Part shown: piece by piece, positions 1 to 8,448 of the stretch
Position numbering within the stretch: position 1 is the stretch's first letter
Layout of the letters: each line of letters starts with the position of its first letter
NCBI RefSeq assembly: GCF_000170895.1
Contig: NZ_ABCS01000007.1
Span: forward strand, 62,001 to 126,000
DNA: 64,000 bases
DNA from: Plesiocystis pacifica SIR-1
Lineage (GTDB): Bacteria > Myxococcota_A > Polyangia > Nannocystales > Nannocystaceae
Direction of reading: 5' to 3'
Notes under the pieces: model-generated
Database searches by the model: none
Told to the model about the DNA's origin: nothing
Seen by the model: only the letters and a program-made list of their open reading frames with translations
Program-made: the position numbers and the translations under genes

Positions 1-140
1 GCGTGTCCGTGCCGCGCTTTCACGCCAACTTCGACGCGGACACCGACACCCTGACCCAGCCCGAGCTCCGCGCCCAGGTCGAGGCGGCCATGCGCGCCCT
101 CTACGACGCGACCAAGGCCCGGCTCAACAAGGGCCCGTGA
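1..140 (+). CDS. C-terminal end of an unidentified protein
   Basis: The open frame enters from the left edge and stops at TGA 138-140. It reads about 45 residues, ending in LNKGP. The tail is polar and looks amphipathic. Too little is present to name a family. The end overlaps the last 17 bases of the converging lipoprotein gene on the other strand. Confidence 0.55.
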   Translation, partial: VSVPRFHANFDADTDTLTQPELRAQVEAAMRALYDATKARLNKGP

Positions 141-615
141 TGTCCCCGGGGGCCGTGCACGCCGTCAGGTTCGAGGGCACGCACTGGTCGGTCTGCCACA
201 GCTCGTCCTCGCCCCCGCACAGCACCTTCATCAGCGGCGGGCACAGGTCGCCCGCGTTGACGCAGCCGATGTACTCCTCGGCGTCGGTGCACCAGCTGCC
301 CTCGCCCATCTCGACCAGCGGCGAGCCGTAGACGGCGTTGCAACCGGCCGCGCTCGAACACGCGTCCTCGGTCTCGTGCACGACGCAGCCCATGGGCTCG
401 CCGTCGTCGCCACCGCCGAAGTCCCCCGCGTCGTCGCCGGCATCGTCCCCGCCCTCGTCGACGTTGACGTCGCCGCCCTCGTCTCCGTCTCCCTCTTCCG
501 TGTCCCCGGCCGCCTCCTCGGGCCCCTCCTCGTCGCTGCCTTCGCACGCGGGGGCCAGGGCCAAGGTCAGGCTCATCATCAGGGTCGGGATCGTCAGCGT
601 GGCTCGGCGCATCAT
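124..615 (-). CDS. Putative acidic lipoprotein
   Basis: About 163 residues from the MMRRATLT start at 615; a purine-rich GGGAGAG lies upstream on the minus strand. The N-terminus has charged residues, a hydrophobic stretch and a lipobox-like LAPAC, so export and lipidation are likely. A long Glu/Asp/Gly linker (about residues 30-75) follows, then a small Cys-rich domain with CVVHETEDAC, SWC and LCPP segments, which suggests disulfides. The acidic spacer after the lipid anchor is shared by several lipoproteins in this window. An in-frame start at 672 would add a stretch unlike a signal peptide. No function can be assigned. Confidence 0.7.
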   Translation of the reverse strand: MMRRATLTIPTLMMSLTLALAPACEGSDEEGPEEAAGDTEEGDGDEGGDVNVDEGGDDAGDDAGDFGGGDDGEPMGCVVHETEDACSSAAGCNAVYGSPLVEMGEGSWCTDAEEYIGCVNAGDLCPPLMKVLCGGEDELWQTDQCVPSNLTACTAPGDITGPC

Positions 616-815
616 CTCGACGCTTGAGACTCTCCCTGGCGGCTCCAGGCTTCGCGACGAGGGCGTGAGCATGGCGCGAGTTCGCCGTGAAACTCCAGCC
701 GCCCATCCCGTGTCGAAGACACGACTCGCAAGCTGCTGAAAATCGCCGCGCGTCGTCAGGTGCGTCGCTGCGCGTCGCGGCCAAGGAGCGAAACCGAAGC
801 TGTCTCAGGAGCTTG

Positions 816-2411
816 CTAGCGCAGCTCGGACTCGAACGGCCAGCCCGCCGAGTCCGTGACGAACAAGCGCCCCGGCGCCCGGTCGAACCACCACGCGCCG
901 TGCAGCTGCCAGGCCGCCGCCGCGAGCACCAGCGCCAGGAACAGCCAGCGCACGCGCACGCCCCAGGGCGTCTTGGAGCTCCCCGCTCCCCCGGCCACGA
1001 CCAGGGCCGGCAACGCGAAGGGCAGCCAGTCCACGGCGAAGCGGTAGCTGAACTGGAGCTGCCCGCTGTTTTGGTAGAGCAGCGAGGGCACGGCCACCGC
1101 CGCCGCGGCCAAGAGCAGCCCCCAGCGCTGCGGAGCCGGGCTGTCCTCGCCCTCAGCCCGCGGGCGCAAGGCGAAGGCCGTCAGCAACACCCACGGCGAC
1201 CCCAGCAAGATGCTCGAGCCGTGGATCGACACCCGCGGCACCCAGGCCGCCAGGTCCGACTTCGGCCCGCCCAGGAGCTCCGGCAGCGCCCCGGGGCCGT
1301 GGGCCCAGGTCGGCATCAAGGTGAAGGCGCAGCGCAGGTTCCGGCCCAGGTAGTCCGGCGCGAACATGCCGATCTCCTGCATGCGTCGCTGCCAGCGAAT
1401 GTCGAGGAAGCGGTGGCCAAACTCGAAGGGGTCGGCGAAGCGCGCCCAGTTCATGGCCATGAGCGCCGAGCCGATGACCACGATCGGCGCGGCGAAGCGC
1501 AGCGCCACCAGGGCGCGCTCGCGCAGGCTCTGGTCCTGGCGCTGGCCCTCGCGCCACCACTCGAGGGCGAAGAAGACCACCGCGACGGCCACGTGCGGCC
1601 GAGCGCCCACGGCCAGACCCAGGGCCAGGCCCGCGAGCAAGGGTCGGTGGCAGCGCCAGGCCATGGACACGTAGAGCGCCAGGCACAGCGCGGACACGAT
1701 CTGTGCCGTGAACCACACCTCCCCGTGGCTACCCAACAACAGCGCCGGGCTACCCAGCGCCCAGGCCCCGGCGGCGAACAGGTGCTCGAGCTGCTCGCCG
1801 CGCTCGCGGTCGAACAGGCGCAGGAGCACCGCGGGGATCAAGGCCGCGAGCAGGCAGGTCAGCAGCACGTCCGGCGTGCCCTCCGGGCCCCACAGCGCGA
1901 CGGCGGGCAGCATCACCAGGGCCGGCGTCGGCGGGAAGCTGACGTACCAGGTCTCCCGACGCTCGACGATCTCCCCGCGGCCGAGCTCGAGCAGCTGCGC
2001 GCCCCGGCCGAGGGTCAGCCAGCCCTCGACGCCGCGCTTGCGCAGCGCGTCGCAGGCCTCGGTCCGGCACTTGTGGGCCCGCACCGTCGAGCCGTCGCGC
2101 AGGCTCAGCGTCCACACCCGCGCCCAGTCGTCGTGGCGGTTGCGCTTGCACTGCTTGGCCCGGCGCAGCTCCTTGGTGCACCAGCCTTTGGGCTTCCCCT
2201 CGTGCTCGAGGGTGCCGTCGAGCCACGACTGCGCGAGGTGGGCGTAGTGGTTGTTGGCGCTCGCCGATCGCAGGCGCTCACCCCCGGCGAAGCTGGCGAG
2301 CACCACGAAGGTGACGATGAAAGCGGCGATCGGGCGCAGCCACGAGCGCCACGGGCTCGGAGCCGACGGGGTCGTCGGCGTCGTCTCGCGCGCTGCCGGA
2401 GCCTCGGCCAT
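816..2411 (-). CDS. Multi-pass membrane protein, GT-C glycosyltransferase-like
   Basis: 531 residues. A Pro/Thr-rich cytoplasmic N-terminus is followed by a first membrane helix at about residues 26-45, then a loop with NNHYAHLAQSWLDG (about 53-66). That pattern is typical of GT-C-fold (PMT/ArnT-like) lipid-linked sugar transferases. About ten hydrophobic helices follow, and the protein ends with a short loop rich in Trp/Asp. GT-C enzymes use polyprenyl-phosphate sugars on the periplasmic side. I infer the class from the architecture and this motif, not from a recognised subfamily. It lies just downstream of hcp beyond a terminator and is probably not part of the secretion operon. Confidence 0.6.
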   Translation of the reverse strand: MAEAPAARETTPTTPSAPSPWRSWLRPIAAFIVTFVVLASFAGGERLRSASANNHYAHLAQSWLDGTLEHEGKPKGWCTKELRRAKQCKRNRHDDWARVWTLSLRDGSTVRAHKCRTEACDALRKRGVEGWLTLGRGAQLLELGRGEIVERRETWYVSFPPTPALVMLPAVALWGPEGTPDVLLTCLLAALIPAVLLRLFDRERGEQLEHLFAAGAWALGSPALLLGSHGEVWFTAQIVSALCLALYVSMAWRCHRPLLAGLALGLAVGARPHVAVAVVFFALEWWREGQRQDQSLRERALVALRFAAPIVVIGSALMAMNWARFADPFEFGHRFLDIRWQRRMQEIGMFAPDYLGRNLRCAFTLMPTWAHGPGALPELLGGPKSDLAAWVPRVSIHGSSILLGSPWVLLTAFALRPRAEGEDSPAPQRWGLLLAAAAVAVPSLLYQNSGQLQFSYRFAVDWLPFALPALVVAGGAGSSKTPWGVRVRWLFLALVLAAAAWQLHGAWWFDRAPGRLFVTDSAGWPFESELR

Positions 2412-2444
2412 CGGCGGAGTGTAGTGCCGTCTGCGTTAAACGGA

Positions 2445-2472
2445 AAAGGGGCCGCCAGATGGCGACCCCTTT
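2445..2472 (-). terminator. Intrinsic terminator after hcp
   Basis: On the minus strand an AAAGGGG / CCCCTTT stem with an inner CGCC / GGCG pairing and an ATCT loop is followed by TTTT, then CCGTTT. It starts about 20 bases after the hcp stop codon. This is a classical Rho-independent structure closing the T6SS gene run. Confidence 0.75.
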
Positions 2473-2491
2473 CGAGCGCGAGCGCGTTGGC

Positions 2492-2980
2492 TCAGGACTC
2501 GGCCCAGTTGTCGGTGTGCTCCTTACCATCGGCCACGTAGGTCTTGGTGATGGTGTGGAACACGATCTCGACGACCTCGGTGGCCGGCTCGGAGGTGTTA
2601 TCGGGGTCGAGGCAGTCCGGCGAGGTCACGGTGATCGAGGCGATGCGGCCCTTCTTGATGGAGACCGTGTAGAAGTGCTCGATCTCCCCCATGCCGTCGC
2701 GGTCGGGGCGGAAGAACTTGAACTCACCCTCGATGACCTCGTTGTTGCACAGGGCCTTGAACAGGATGGGCGAGGCCATGTCGACGCGCTTGCGGATCTT
2801 GATGGGGTGGTGCTTGCGGCGGCCAGCGTAGTTGGCCGTCGCGGCCTCGATGGCCGAAGCGACGGAGTCCTCGTAGAAGACGGCCTCGATGGAGTTGCCG
2901 TCACCGCGCACGGACTCGGTGGGCTCGCCGTCGATGTGGGTTCCGTTGGCGGTGAGGTGGACGTGAGTGATCGTTGACAT
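2492..2980 (-). CDS. hcp: T6SS tube protein Hcp (TssD)
   Basis: 162 residues, the normal Hcp length. The central block has features of Hcp1-family proteins: HHPIKIRKRVDMASP, then LCNNEVIEGEFKFFRP and FYTVSIKKGRIASI. Hcp stacks as hexamer rings to form the inner tube that the contractile sheath expels, and it can carry effectors. The gene is last in a minus-strand run starting at tssB and is followed by a strong terminator, which fits high expression of this abundant subunit. A GGAAGC sequence precedes the ATG. Family assignment is firm. Whether this Hcp carries its own effector is unknown; there is no C-terminal extension. Confidence 0.93.
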   Translation of the reverse strand: MSTITHVHLTANGTHIDGEPTESVRGDGNSIEAVFYEDSVASAIEAATANYAGRRKHHPIKIRKRVDMASPILFKALCNNEVIEGEFKFFRPDRDGMGEIEHFYTVSIKKGRIASITVTSPDCLDPDNTSEPATEVVEIVFHTITKTYVADGKEHTDNWAES

Positions 2981-3074
2981 GTTTTCGCTGCTTCCTATCC
3001 GGTTAAATCGTCGTCCCTGGTGGTGCTGACGTTAGGTCTGAGTGCACTTGGCTGTCAAGGCAAGCCCGCCGCCG

Positions 3075-4781
3075 TCAATCGGCGAGGGCCACCGTGAGCG
3101 GAAGATCAAAGCCGACCTCGAAGGGCACGCCTGCGAGTCGGGGTTCGACGGCGGCGACGAGTCGGATCATGGTCTGATCCCCCTCCTCGACGACGCCGGC
3201 GTTGAGCTGAGCGCCACCGCCCAGTCCCGGGAACAGGAACACGGTCGCGGCCTGCTCGAACAGGTCCTCGACCTCCTGGCGTGACGAGCCAGCGGGGATT
3301 TGGTCGCGGACCCAGAGGCCAAAGCGCACCAGCCGCCCGGTGAGGATCTGGGCCGGCAGGGGCACGGCGTCCTTCGAGCGACGGGCGGTGCGGATCTCGG
3401 ACAGCACGACCGCGTCACTGTTGCGACCGCTACCCAGCCCGATGATTCCCAGGGCCCCCAGCTCAGCCTGCGCACGAATCGACACAAACGCGGCCGTGGG
3501 CACGGTGCTGCCCTGCTCGCGCCCGCTCTGCACCTCTCGCAGCCCCGGCATGCGGAGCGAGCCCTCCTTGCCGAGCACCCGCGCGAAGCTGGCCGTGTGC
3601 CGGAAGCTCGCCGCCAACATCGCCGCCACGGCGAACACCGACGAGCCCAGCACCGTTCGCCGGGCCGCGCCCGCGCCCTCGGACGCGACCACCACGTCGT
3701 TGGTGGTGACCGCGAGCCAGCGCGAGACCTCGTCTTGGGTCAGCTCCGCCCAGCCCTCGGGCAGCGCGCTCATGCCATCGGGCTTGGCGTCGCGCAGGGC
3801 CGTGATCACGTCCTCGGCGTCCTCGACCCCGAAAAAGCCGGGGCCCACGGAGGTCACGAGCGGGGCGTGGAGGTCCTCGGCCGTCGAGGCCAGCGACTGC
3901 AGGCGCGCGGGATCCTCGACGCGGTCAAAGCAAAAGTAAGCGTCGGGCCGGTTCATCGGCTCCTCGTCCAGGCTCTCGCGCATCACCTGCTCGAGGCCCT
4001 CGGGGCCGACGTCGACGATCTCGACGTACATCTTCGCGCGGCGCGTGGCCTCGGCGACGACGAGCTTGAGCCCGCGCCACAGCGCCTCGGGCTCGGTCAC
4101 GCCCGGATCGTTGAGCAGCGCCGAGATCGCCCCGAACACCGCCGTCTCGACGAGCTCCCGGGCCCGACGGTGCGCCGGGGTGGGCTTGGCGCCCGCCTTG
4201 GGCTTGCTGCCGCGGAGCGCCGAGATGAACGAGTCGACCGCCCGCGCGCTCTCGTTGCGGGTCGCCTCGGCCTTGCGCTCGTTGGCCGCGAGCATCTCCC
4301 CGACGAGGTCGTCCGAGTCCCCGCCAGCCTTCGCCTCGGGCTCAACCTCGGGCGCGGGCGCGGGCTCGGGAATTGCCTCGGACTCGTCGCCGGCGAACAC
4401 CTTGCGCAGCTCCGCCGCGAGCGGGCCGTCGCCGACGAGCTCGACCACCTTGGCCACGGCCGCGTCCGGCGAGGGCCGGCGCGAGCTCGGGCCGCCCAGG
4501 TCGTCGGCGAGCTTGCGCAGGGTCGTGAGCGCCGGGACCGAGGCGAGCACGTGCTTGAGCGAGTAGTCCTTGAGCTTCGCGAAGCTCAGCTCGACCTCGA
4601 AGGCACCCGCGGCTCCGATCGCCGGGCCGACGTCGACCTTGGCGCCCAGCTGCGCGGCGGCGAAGGACTCCTTGAAGCTGTCGGTGTCCAACGCGAAGCG
4701 GCGTCCAGTGGGCGTGGGCGACAGGGAGCCCATCAGCAACCAGTGGACATGGGAAGATTCGCGAGCGCTGGCGTTGGACAT
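3075..4781 (-). CDS. Fused TssB-like/TssC-like sheath protein
   Basis: 568 residues from MSNASARES. An in-frame start at 4847 adds only an Arg-rich leader. Residues about 25-110 (RRFALDTDSFKESFAAAQLG, then FEVELSFAKLKDYSLKHVL and VPALTTLRKLADDL) align by eye with the tssB product of this cluster, which has IDKDNFSDVLASQNLG, SLKFKSIKDFTPEGI and VPELKQLLALREAL. An acidic/charged linker (about 140-215) follows, then a TssC-like sheath domain to the end, with the cysteine-poor core around FGLWVRDQIPAG near the C-terminus. Canonical TssB and TssC are separate proteins and are also encoded here, so this is a second sheath-like chain in single-polypeptide form. A role as accessory or alternative sheath is inference. 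Confidence 0.72.
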   Translation of the reverse strand: MSNASARESSHVHWLLMGSLSPTPTGRRFALDTDSFKESFAAAQLGAKVDVGPAIGAAGAFEVELSFAKLKDYSLKHVLASVPALTTLRKLADDLGGPSSRRPSPDAAVAKVVELVGDGPLAAELRKVFAGDESEAIPEPAPAPEVEPEAKAGGDSDDLVGEMLAANERKAEATRNESARAVDSFISALRGSKPKAGAKPTPAHRRARELVETAVFGAISALLNDPGVTEPEALWRGLKLVVAEATRRAKMYVEIVDVGPEGLEQVMRESLDEEPMNRPDAYFCFDRVEDPARLQSLASTAEDLHAPLVTSVGPGFFGVEDAEDVITALRDAKPDGMSALPEGWAELTQDEVSRWLAVTTNDVVVASEGAGAARRTVLGSSVFAVAAMLAASFRHTASFARVLGKEGSLRMPGLREVQSGREQGSTVPTAAFVSIRAQAELGALGIIGLGSGRNSDAVVLSEIRTARRSKDAVPLPAQILTGRLVRFGLWVRDQIPAGSSRQEVEDLFEQAATVFLFPGLGGGAQLNAGVVEEGDQTMIRLVAAVEPRLAGVPFEVGFDLPLTVALAD

Positions 4782-4969
4782 GGAGAGCGACCGCCCCGGG
4801 CTGCGCACGAACGCCGACTGCGTCCGCGGGCCTCGATGGCGCGCCAAGCCTAGCGGAAAAGCATCGGCGGCTCCACGTCGGATTCGATCAGTAGGGGGTC
4901 ACTGGCACCCCATCCAGGGCTACGGCGCCCCCCACCGGGGCGCCGGTTCACCCGCGCACCACCGGCGTA

Positions 4970-7900
4970 TCAAACCTTGCTGGCCGTCACCGGATCGGCA
5001 CGGCACAGACGCTCGAAGGCAGGATTGGTGGTCAGCGGAGGCTTGGCCTTCGCCGCGGTCTTTTGCACTCGGAGCAGACCCTGCAAGCAGCGAGCCGTGA
5101 GCTCCGGATCCCAGCGATCGAGCTGCTGCCCCTCGAGCTCGGCGGCCAGGGACGACAACAACCCCAGCGAGAGGCGGGGGGCCTTGCCCATGACCATGTC
5201 CGCGAGGTCGAGGCGGATCAGGAACTCGCTGCGCCCGCTCGACGCCCGGTTGATCTGGGCCTTCATGATCTCGAGGCCCTCGTCGAGGTTGCCCCCGCTG
5301 ATGCTCTTCTTGGCCCGGGCGACTTGCTCGGTGATCTCCGGGGGCAGACCCCCCGGTCCACCTCCGCCGCCGCCCTCGTCGGGGAACACCTCCGACTCGA
5401 TCCACGCCCGCGTGTCGGGTCCGCAGATCTCGGTGCCCTCGTTGAATTTCAGGGCGAGGAGCGTAGGCATTCGTCCGATGAGCGAACGCACTCCGTCGAT
5501 CACCGCGTCGAGGGCCTCCCCGTGGCCCAGCCCCTGCAGACCTTGCGCGGTGTAGTAGTGGAGATCGAGGGCCAAGCGCGCGCGCATCAGCGTGCTCTCG
5601 GCCTCCTTGACCAGCACGTCGAACTTGCCGTTGGCCTTGAGCGCGCCGAGGCGCTTCATGACGTCGGGCGGCGGCGGCGGCATGCGGGTGTTGCCGTTGG
5701 GCTGGGGCGGCGGCGCCTTGGTCATGTGCAGGTACAGGCCGATGCGGAACAGCCGGTAGGCCATGGCGTCGCCGACGTTCGCCCCGCGCAGCAGGTTCGC
5801 CGTCTTGAGGAAGTCCACGCCCGTGGTCTTGAGGTACTTGATGACCTCGGCCGCGTCGGTCGGGGCCGCGGCCCCCTTGGGCGCGGCCACGGTCACGGCC
5901 GCCCCCGCAGGAGCAGCCGCCGCGGGAGCAGCCGCCGGCTTCGGCGCCGGGGCAGCCGCCGGCTTCGGCTCCGGCTTCGGCTCGGGTTTGGGCTCCGGCT
6001 TCGGCTCCGGCTTCGGCTCCGCCGGCAGCGACATCTCGAGGCGCTTGAGCGCGTCCCGGAGCCCGCGCGTGGGCGGAGCGACCTTCTCGAACTTGCTGCC
6101 GAGCTTGGACTGCAGCTCCTTGAAGGCCAGCTGCAAGGCCGCGACCTTGGGCCGATCCGCGGCCGTCGGCTGCATCTCGGCGATGTCGCGCTCGAGGTGC
6201 TCGAACAGCCAGCTCAGCGCGTTGGCCCGGCGCCGCTCCTTTTTCTTGGGCGGCTGCATGTCCTCCCAGTAGCGCTCGCCAAGCTCGGCGAGCACGGCCA
6301 TGCCCTGGACCAGGCCGTCGAGGCCGCCGAGCACGTGCAGGGCCCGGGTCAGGTAGGACGCGATCAGCAGGTCCTTGCACTTTTGGGTCAGGACCGCGGT
6401 CGCGTCGCGCTTGACCGCCTTCCAGTCGACCTCGCCGCCGGTGACCGACTCGAGCTTGCCGACCTCCGTGCGCACGGCCTCGTGCTCCGGCTCGTAGCGG
6501 GCGTCGGCGCCCGCCGGCTTGTCGCCGGGGATGGGCTCGATCCACTGCTTGGCCAGGCCGGCCGAGTCGAACGCGGGCTTCTCGGGCTCGGCGGCTTTGG
6601 CCGGGGCTGCCGACGCGGGCGCGGGCGCGGGCGCGGGCTTGGCCGCCGCCGCGGGGCTGGGCGCCGCCGCTGCGGGCTTCGGCGCCGCCGCAGGCTTGGG
6701 CTCCTCCTTGGGCGGAGGCGGGGCCGACATCTTCGCCCGGGTGATCGCGTCCCGGACGCCCCGGGTCCCCGGCGAGTGCTTCTCGAAGCTCTGGCGGATG
6801 GTCGAGAACATGTGCTTCGACACCGCCTCGAGCTCGTAGATGGCCTTCGAGTCCTTGGCCGTGGGCTGCAGCTCGCTGACCTTGCGCTCGACCGGCTCGA
6901 ACAGCCAGCTCAGCGCGTTGGCCCGTCGACGCTCGCGCTTTTTGGGCGGGAACATCTCGTCCCAAAAGCGCAGGGGCAGCTCGCCGAGGAGGGCGAAGCC
7001 CGTGACCAGGCCGTCGAGACCGTCGAGCTCGAACAGCGCCCGGGCCAGGTAGGACGCGATCAGCAGGTCCTTGGTCTTCTCGCGCAGCAGCTTGTCGCAC
7101 AGCCGCTTGACCAGCTTCCAGTCGACCTGCCCGCCGGTGATCGACTCGAGCTTCTCGACCTCCTGGCGCACCTTGGTGTGGTCGTCGTCGTAGCGGGTCT
7201 CTTCGCCGGCCGGCTTGGCGTCGGAGATCGGCGCGAGCCAGTGCTCGACCCGGGGCGTCCACTCGCTCGTCGGGTACTCGGGCTTGGCCGGCTCGGGCGG
7301 CGGCGGAGGGGGAGGCGGCGGCTCGGCAGCCTTGGGTTTCGGCTCCGGCTTCGGCTCCGGCTTCGGCTCCGGCTTCGGTTTCGGCTCCGGCTCGGGCTTC
7401 GGCTCCGGTGCGGCCACGGGAGCCGGCTCCGGTTTCGGCTCGGGCTTCGGTTCAGCCGGTTCCGGTGCGGCTACGGGAGCCGGCTTCGGCTCCGGTGCGG
7501 CTACGGGAGCCGGCTCCGGCTTCGGTGTTGCCACGGGAGCTGGCTTCGGCTCCGGTGTTGCCACGGGAGCAGGCTCCGGCTTGGGTTCCGGAGCTGCCAC
7601 GGGAGCAGGCTCTGGCTTCGGCGCGGGCGCAGGCTCCGGTGCAGGGGCGGGCGCAGCCGCGGGTGCTGGTGCCGCCGCGGCCGCAGCCTCGGCCGCGGCC
7701 TGCTCCTCGGGCGAAGCCTCGGGCAGGCTCATCACCAGCCGCTTCGCGCCGTCGGTCAGCGCCCGCATCCCGGGCGAGCGATCCGCGAACTTCTCGCGCA
7801 CGACCCGAGCAAAGGCGGGCGCCATCTTCTCGAGCATGAGCACCGCGACGCGGTCCTTGCCCGCGACCTGGATCGAGGTCATCGCGTTGTCGAGCCGCCC

Positions 7901-8278
7901 CATGTACCAGTCGACGGCGTTGGCCCGGCCGCGGATCCGCTTTTTCGGCGGGAAGCCGTTGTCCCAGTACTGCTCGACGATGCCGTGGAGCAGCCCCACG
8001 CCCGCGACCAGGCCCTCGAGGCCCTCGTTCTCGAACCACGCCCAGGCCACGTAGCAGGCCATGAGGTAGTCCTTGCTCTTGCTCGACAGCAGCTCCATGC
8101 CCACGCGCGCGACCATGGTCCAGTCGGGCATGCCGCTGGTCGGCGACTCGAGCTTGGCGACCTCGCGGCGCAGCTCCTCGTGGCGCGGATCGTAGTTGGC
8201 TGCCTCGCCACCCGGAGAGGCTCCGGGGATCGGCGCGAGGAGGGGAGCGATGCGGGCGTCGATGCTTTGACGATCCAT
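4970..8278 (-). CDS. tssA: Giant TssA with three ImpA-N-like domains
   Basis: 1102 residues, about two to three times the usual TssA length. Three related N-terminal domains occur at about 1-185, 336-516 and 575-751. Each has a P(I)xGxxPxGxxxRYxxxHxxxRxEVxKLES start, a KDLLIASYLxRALxxLxGLxGLVxG core, an FPPKK or QPPKK motif and RRRANALSWL. They are joined by long Pro/Ala/Lys/Glu linkers (PKPEP-type repeats). A C-terminal domain (about 809-1030) carries DVxKTTGVDFLK-like and LDLHYYTAQGLQGLG segments. TssA caps or primes sheath and tube assembly at the baseplate. The gene sits between tssC and the fused sheath gene. Triplication of the N-domain is plain in the sequence; its mechanical meaning is unknown. 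Confidence 0.85.
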   Translation of the reverse strand: MDRQSIDARIAPLLAPIPGASPGGEAANYDPRHEELRREVAKLESPTSGMPDWTMVARVGMELLSSKSKDYLMACYVAWAWFENEGLEGLVAGVGLLHGIVEQYWDNGFPPKKRIRGRANAVDWYMGRLDNAMTSIQVAGKDRVAVLMLEKMAPAFARVVREKFADRSPGMRALTDGAKRLVMSLPEASPEEQAAAEAAAAAAPAPAAAPAPAPEPAPAPKPEPAPVAAPEPKPEPAPVATPEPKPAPVATPKPEPAPVAAPEPKPAPVAAPEPAEPKPEPKPEPAPVAAPEPKPEPEPKPKPEPKPEPKPEPKPKAAEPPPPPPPPPEPAKPEYPTSEWTPRVEHWLAPISDAKPAGEETRYDDDHTKVRQEVEKLESITGGQVDWKLVKRLCDKLLREKTKDLLIASYLARALFELDGLDGLVTGFALLGELPLRFWDEMFPPKKRERRRANALSWLFEPVERKVSELQPTAKDSKAIYELEAVSKHMFSTIRQSFEKHSPGTRGVRDAITRAKMSAPPPPKEEPKPAAAPKPAAAAPSPAAAAKPAPAPAPASAAPAKAAEPEKPAFDSAGLAKQWIEPIPGDKPAGADARYEPEHEAVRTEVGKLESVTGGEVDWKAVKRDATAVLTQKCKDLLIASYLTRALHVLGGLDGLVQGMAVLAELGERYWEDMQPPKKKERRRANALSWLFEHLERDIAEMQPTAADRPKVAALQLAFKELQSKLGSKFEKVAPPTRGLRDALKRLEMSLPAEPKPEPKPEPKPEPKPEPKPAAAPAPKPAAAPAAAAPAGAAVTVAAPKGAAAPTDAAEVIKYLKTTGVDFLKTANLLRGANVGDAMAYRLFRIGLYLHMTKAPPPQPNGNTRMPPPPPDVMKRLGALKANGKFDVLVKEAESTLMRARLALDLHYYTAQGLQGLGHGEALDAVIDGVRSLIGRMPTLLALKFNEGTEICGPDTRAWIESEVFPDEGGGGGGPGGLPPEITEQVARAKKSISGGNLDEGLEIMKAQINRASSGRSEFLIRLDLADMVMGKAPRLSLGLLSSLAAELEGQQLDRWDPELTARCLQGLLRVQKTAAKAKPPLTTNPAFERLCRADPVTASKV

Positions 8279-8448
8279 GGGGTCGTGGGGCTGGGTGGGC
8301 TGGGTGAGCTGGGAGTCGAAGACGCGGAGGAGGGCTCAGGCGATGGCGGCGGTGCTGGCTGCAGCCTCGGCGTGGGCGTGGCTGCGCCAGACGAACGAAG
8401 GCCCCCCACGCCGAACTGCGCAGGGAGCCTCCGTGTGATCCGTGGGGA

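Noticed and set aside
7320-7640. Regular short repeats in the tssA gene, CRISPR-like at first glance
   Set aside because: They encode the PKPEP linker in frame and have no spacers.
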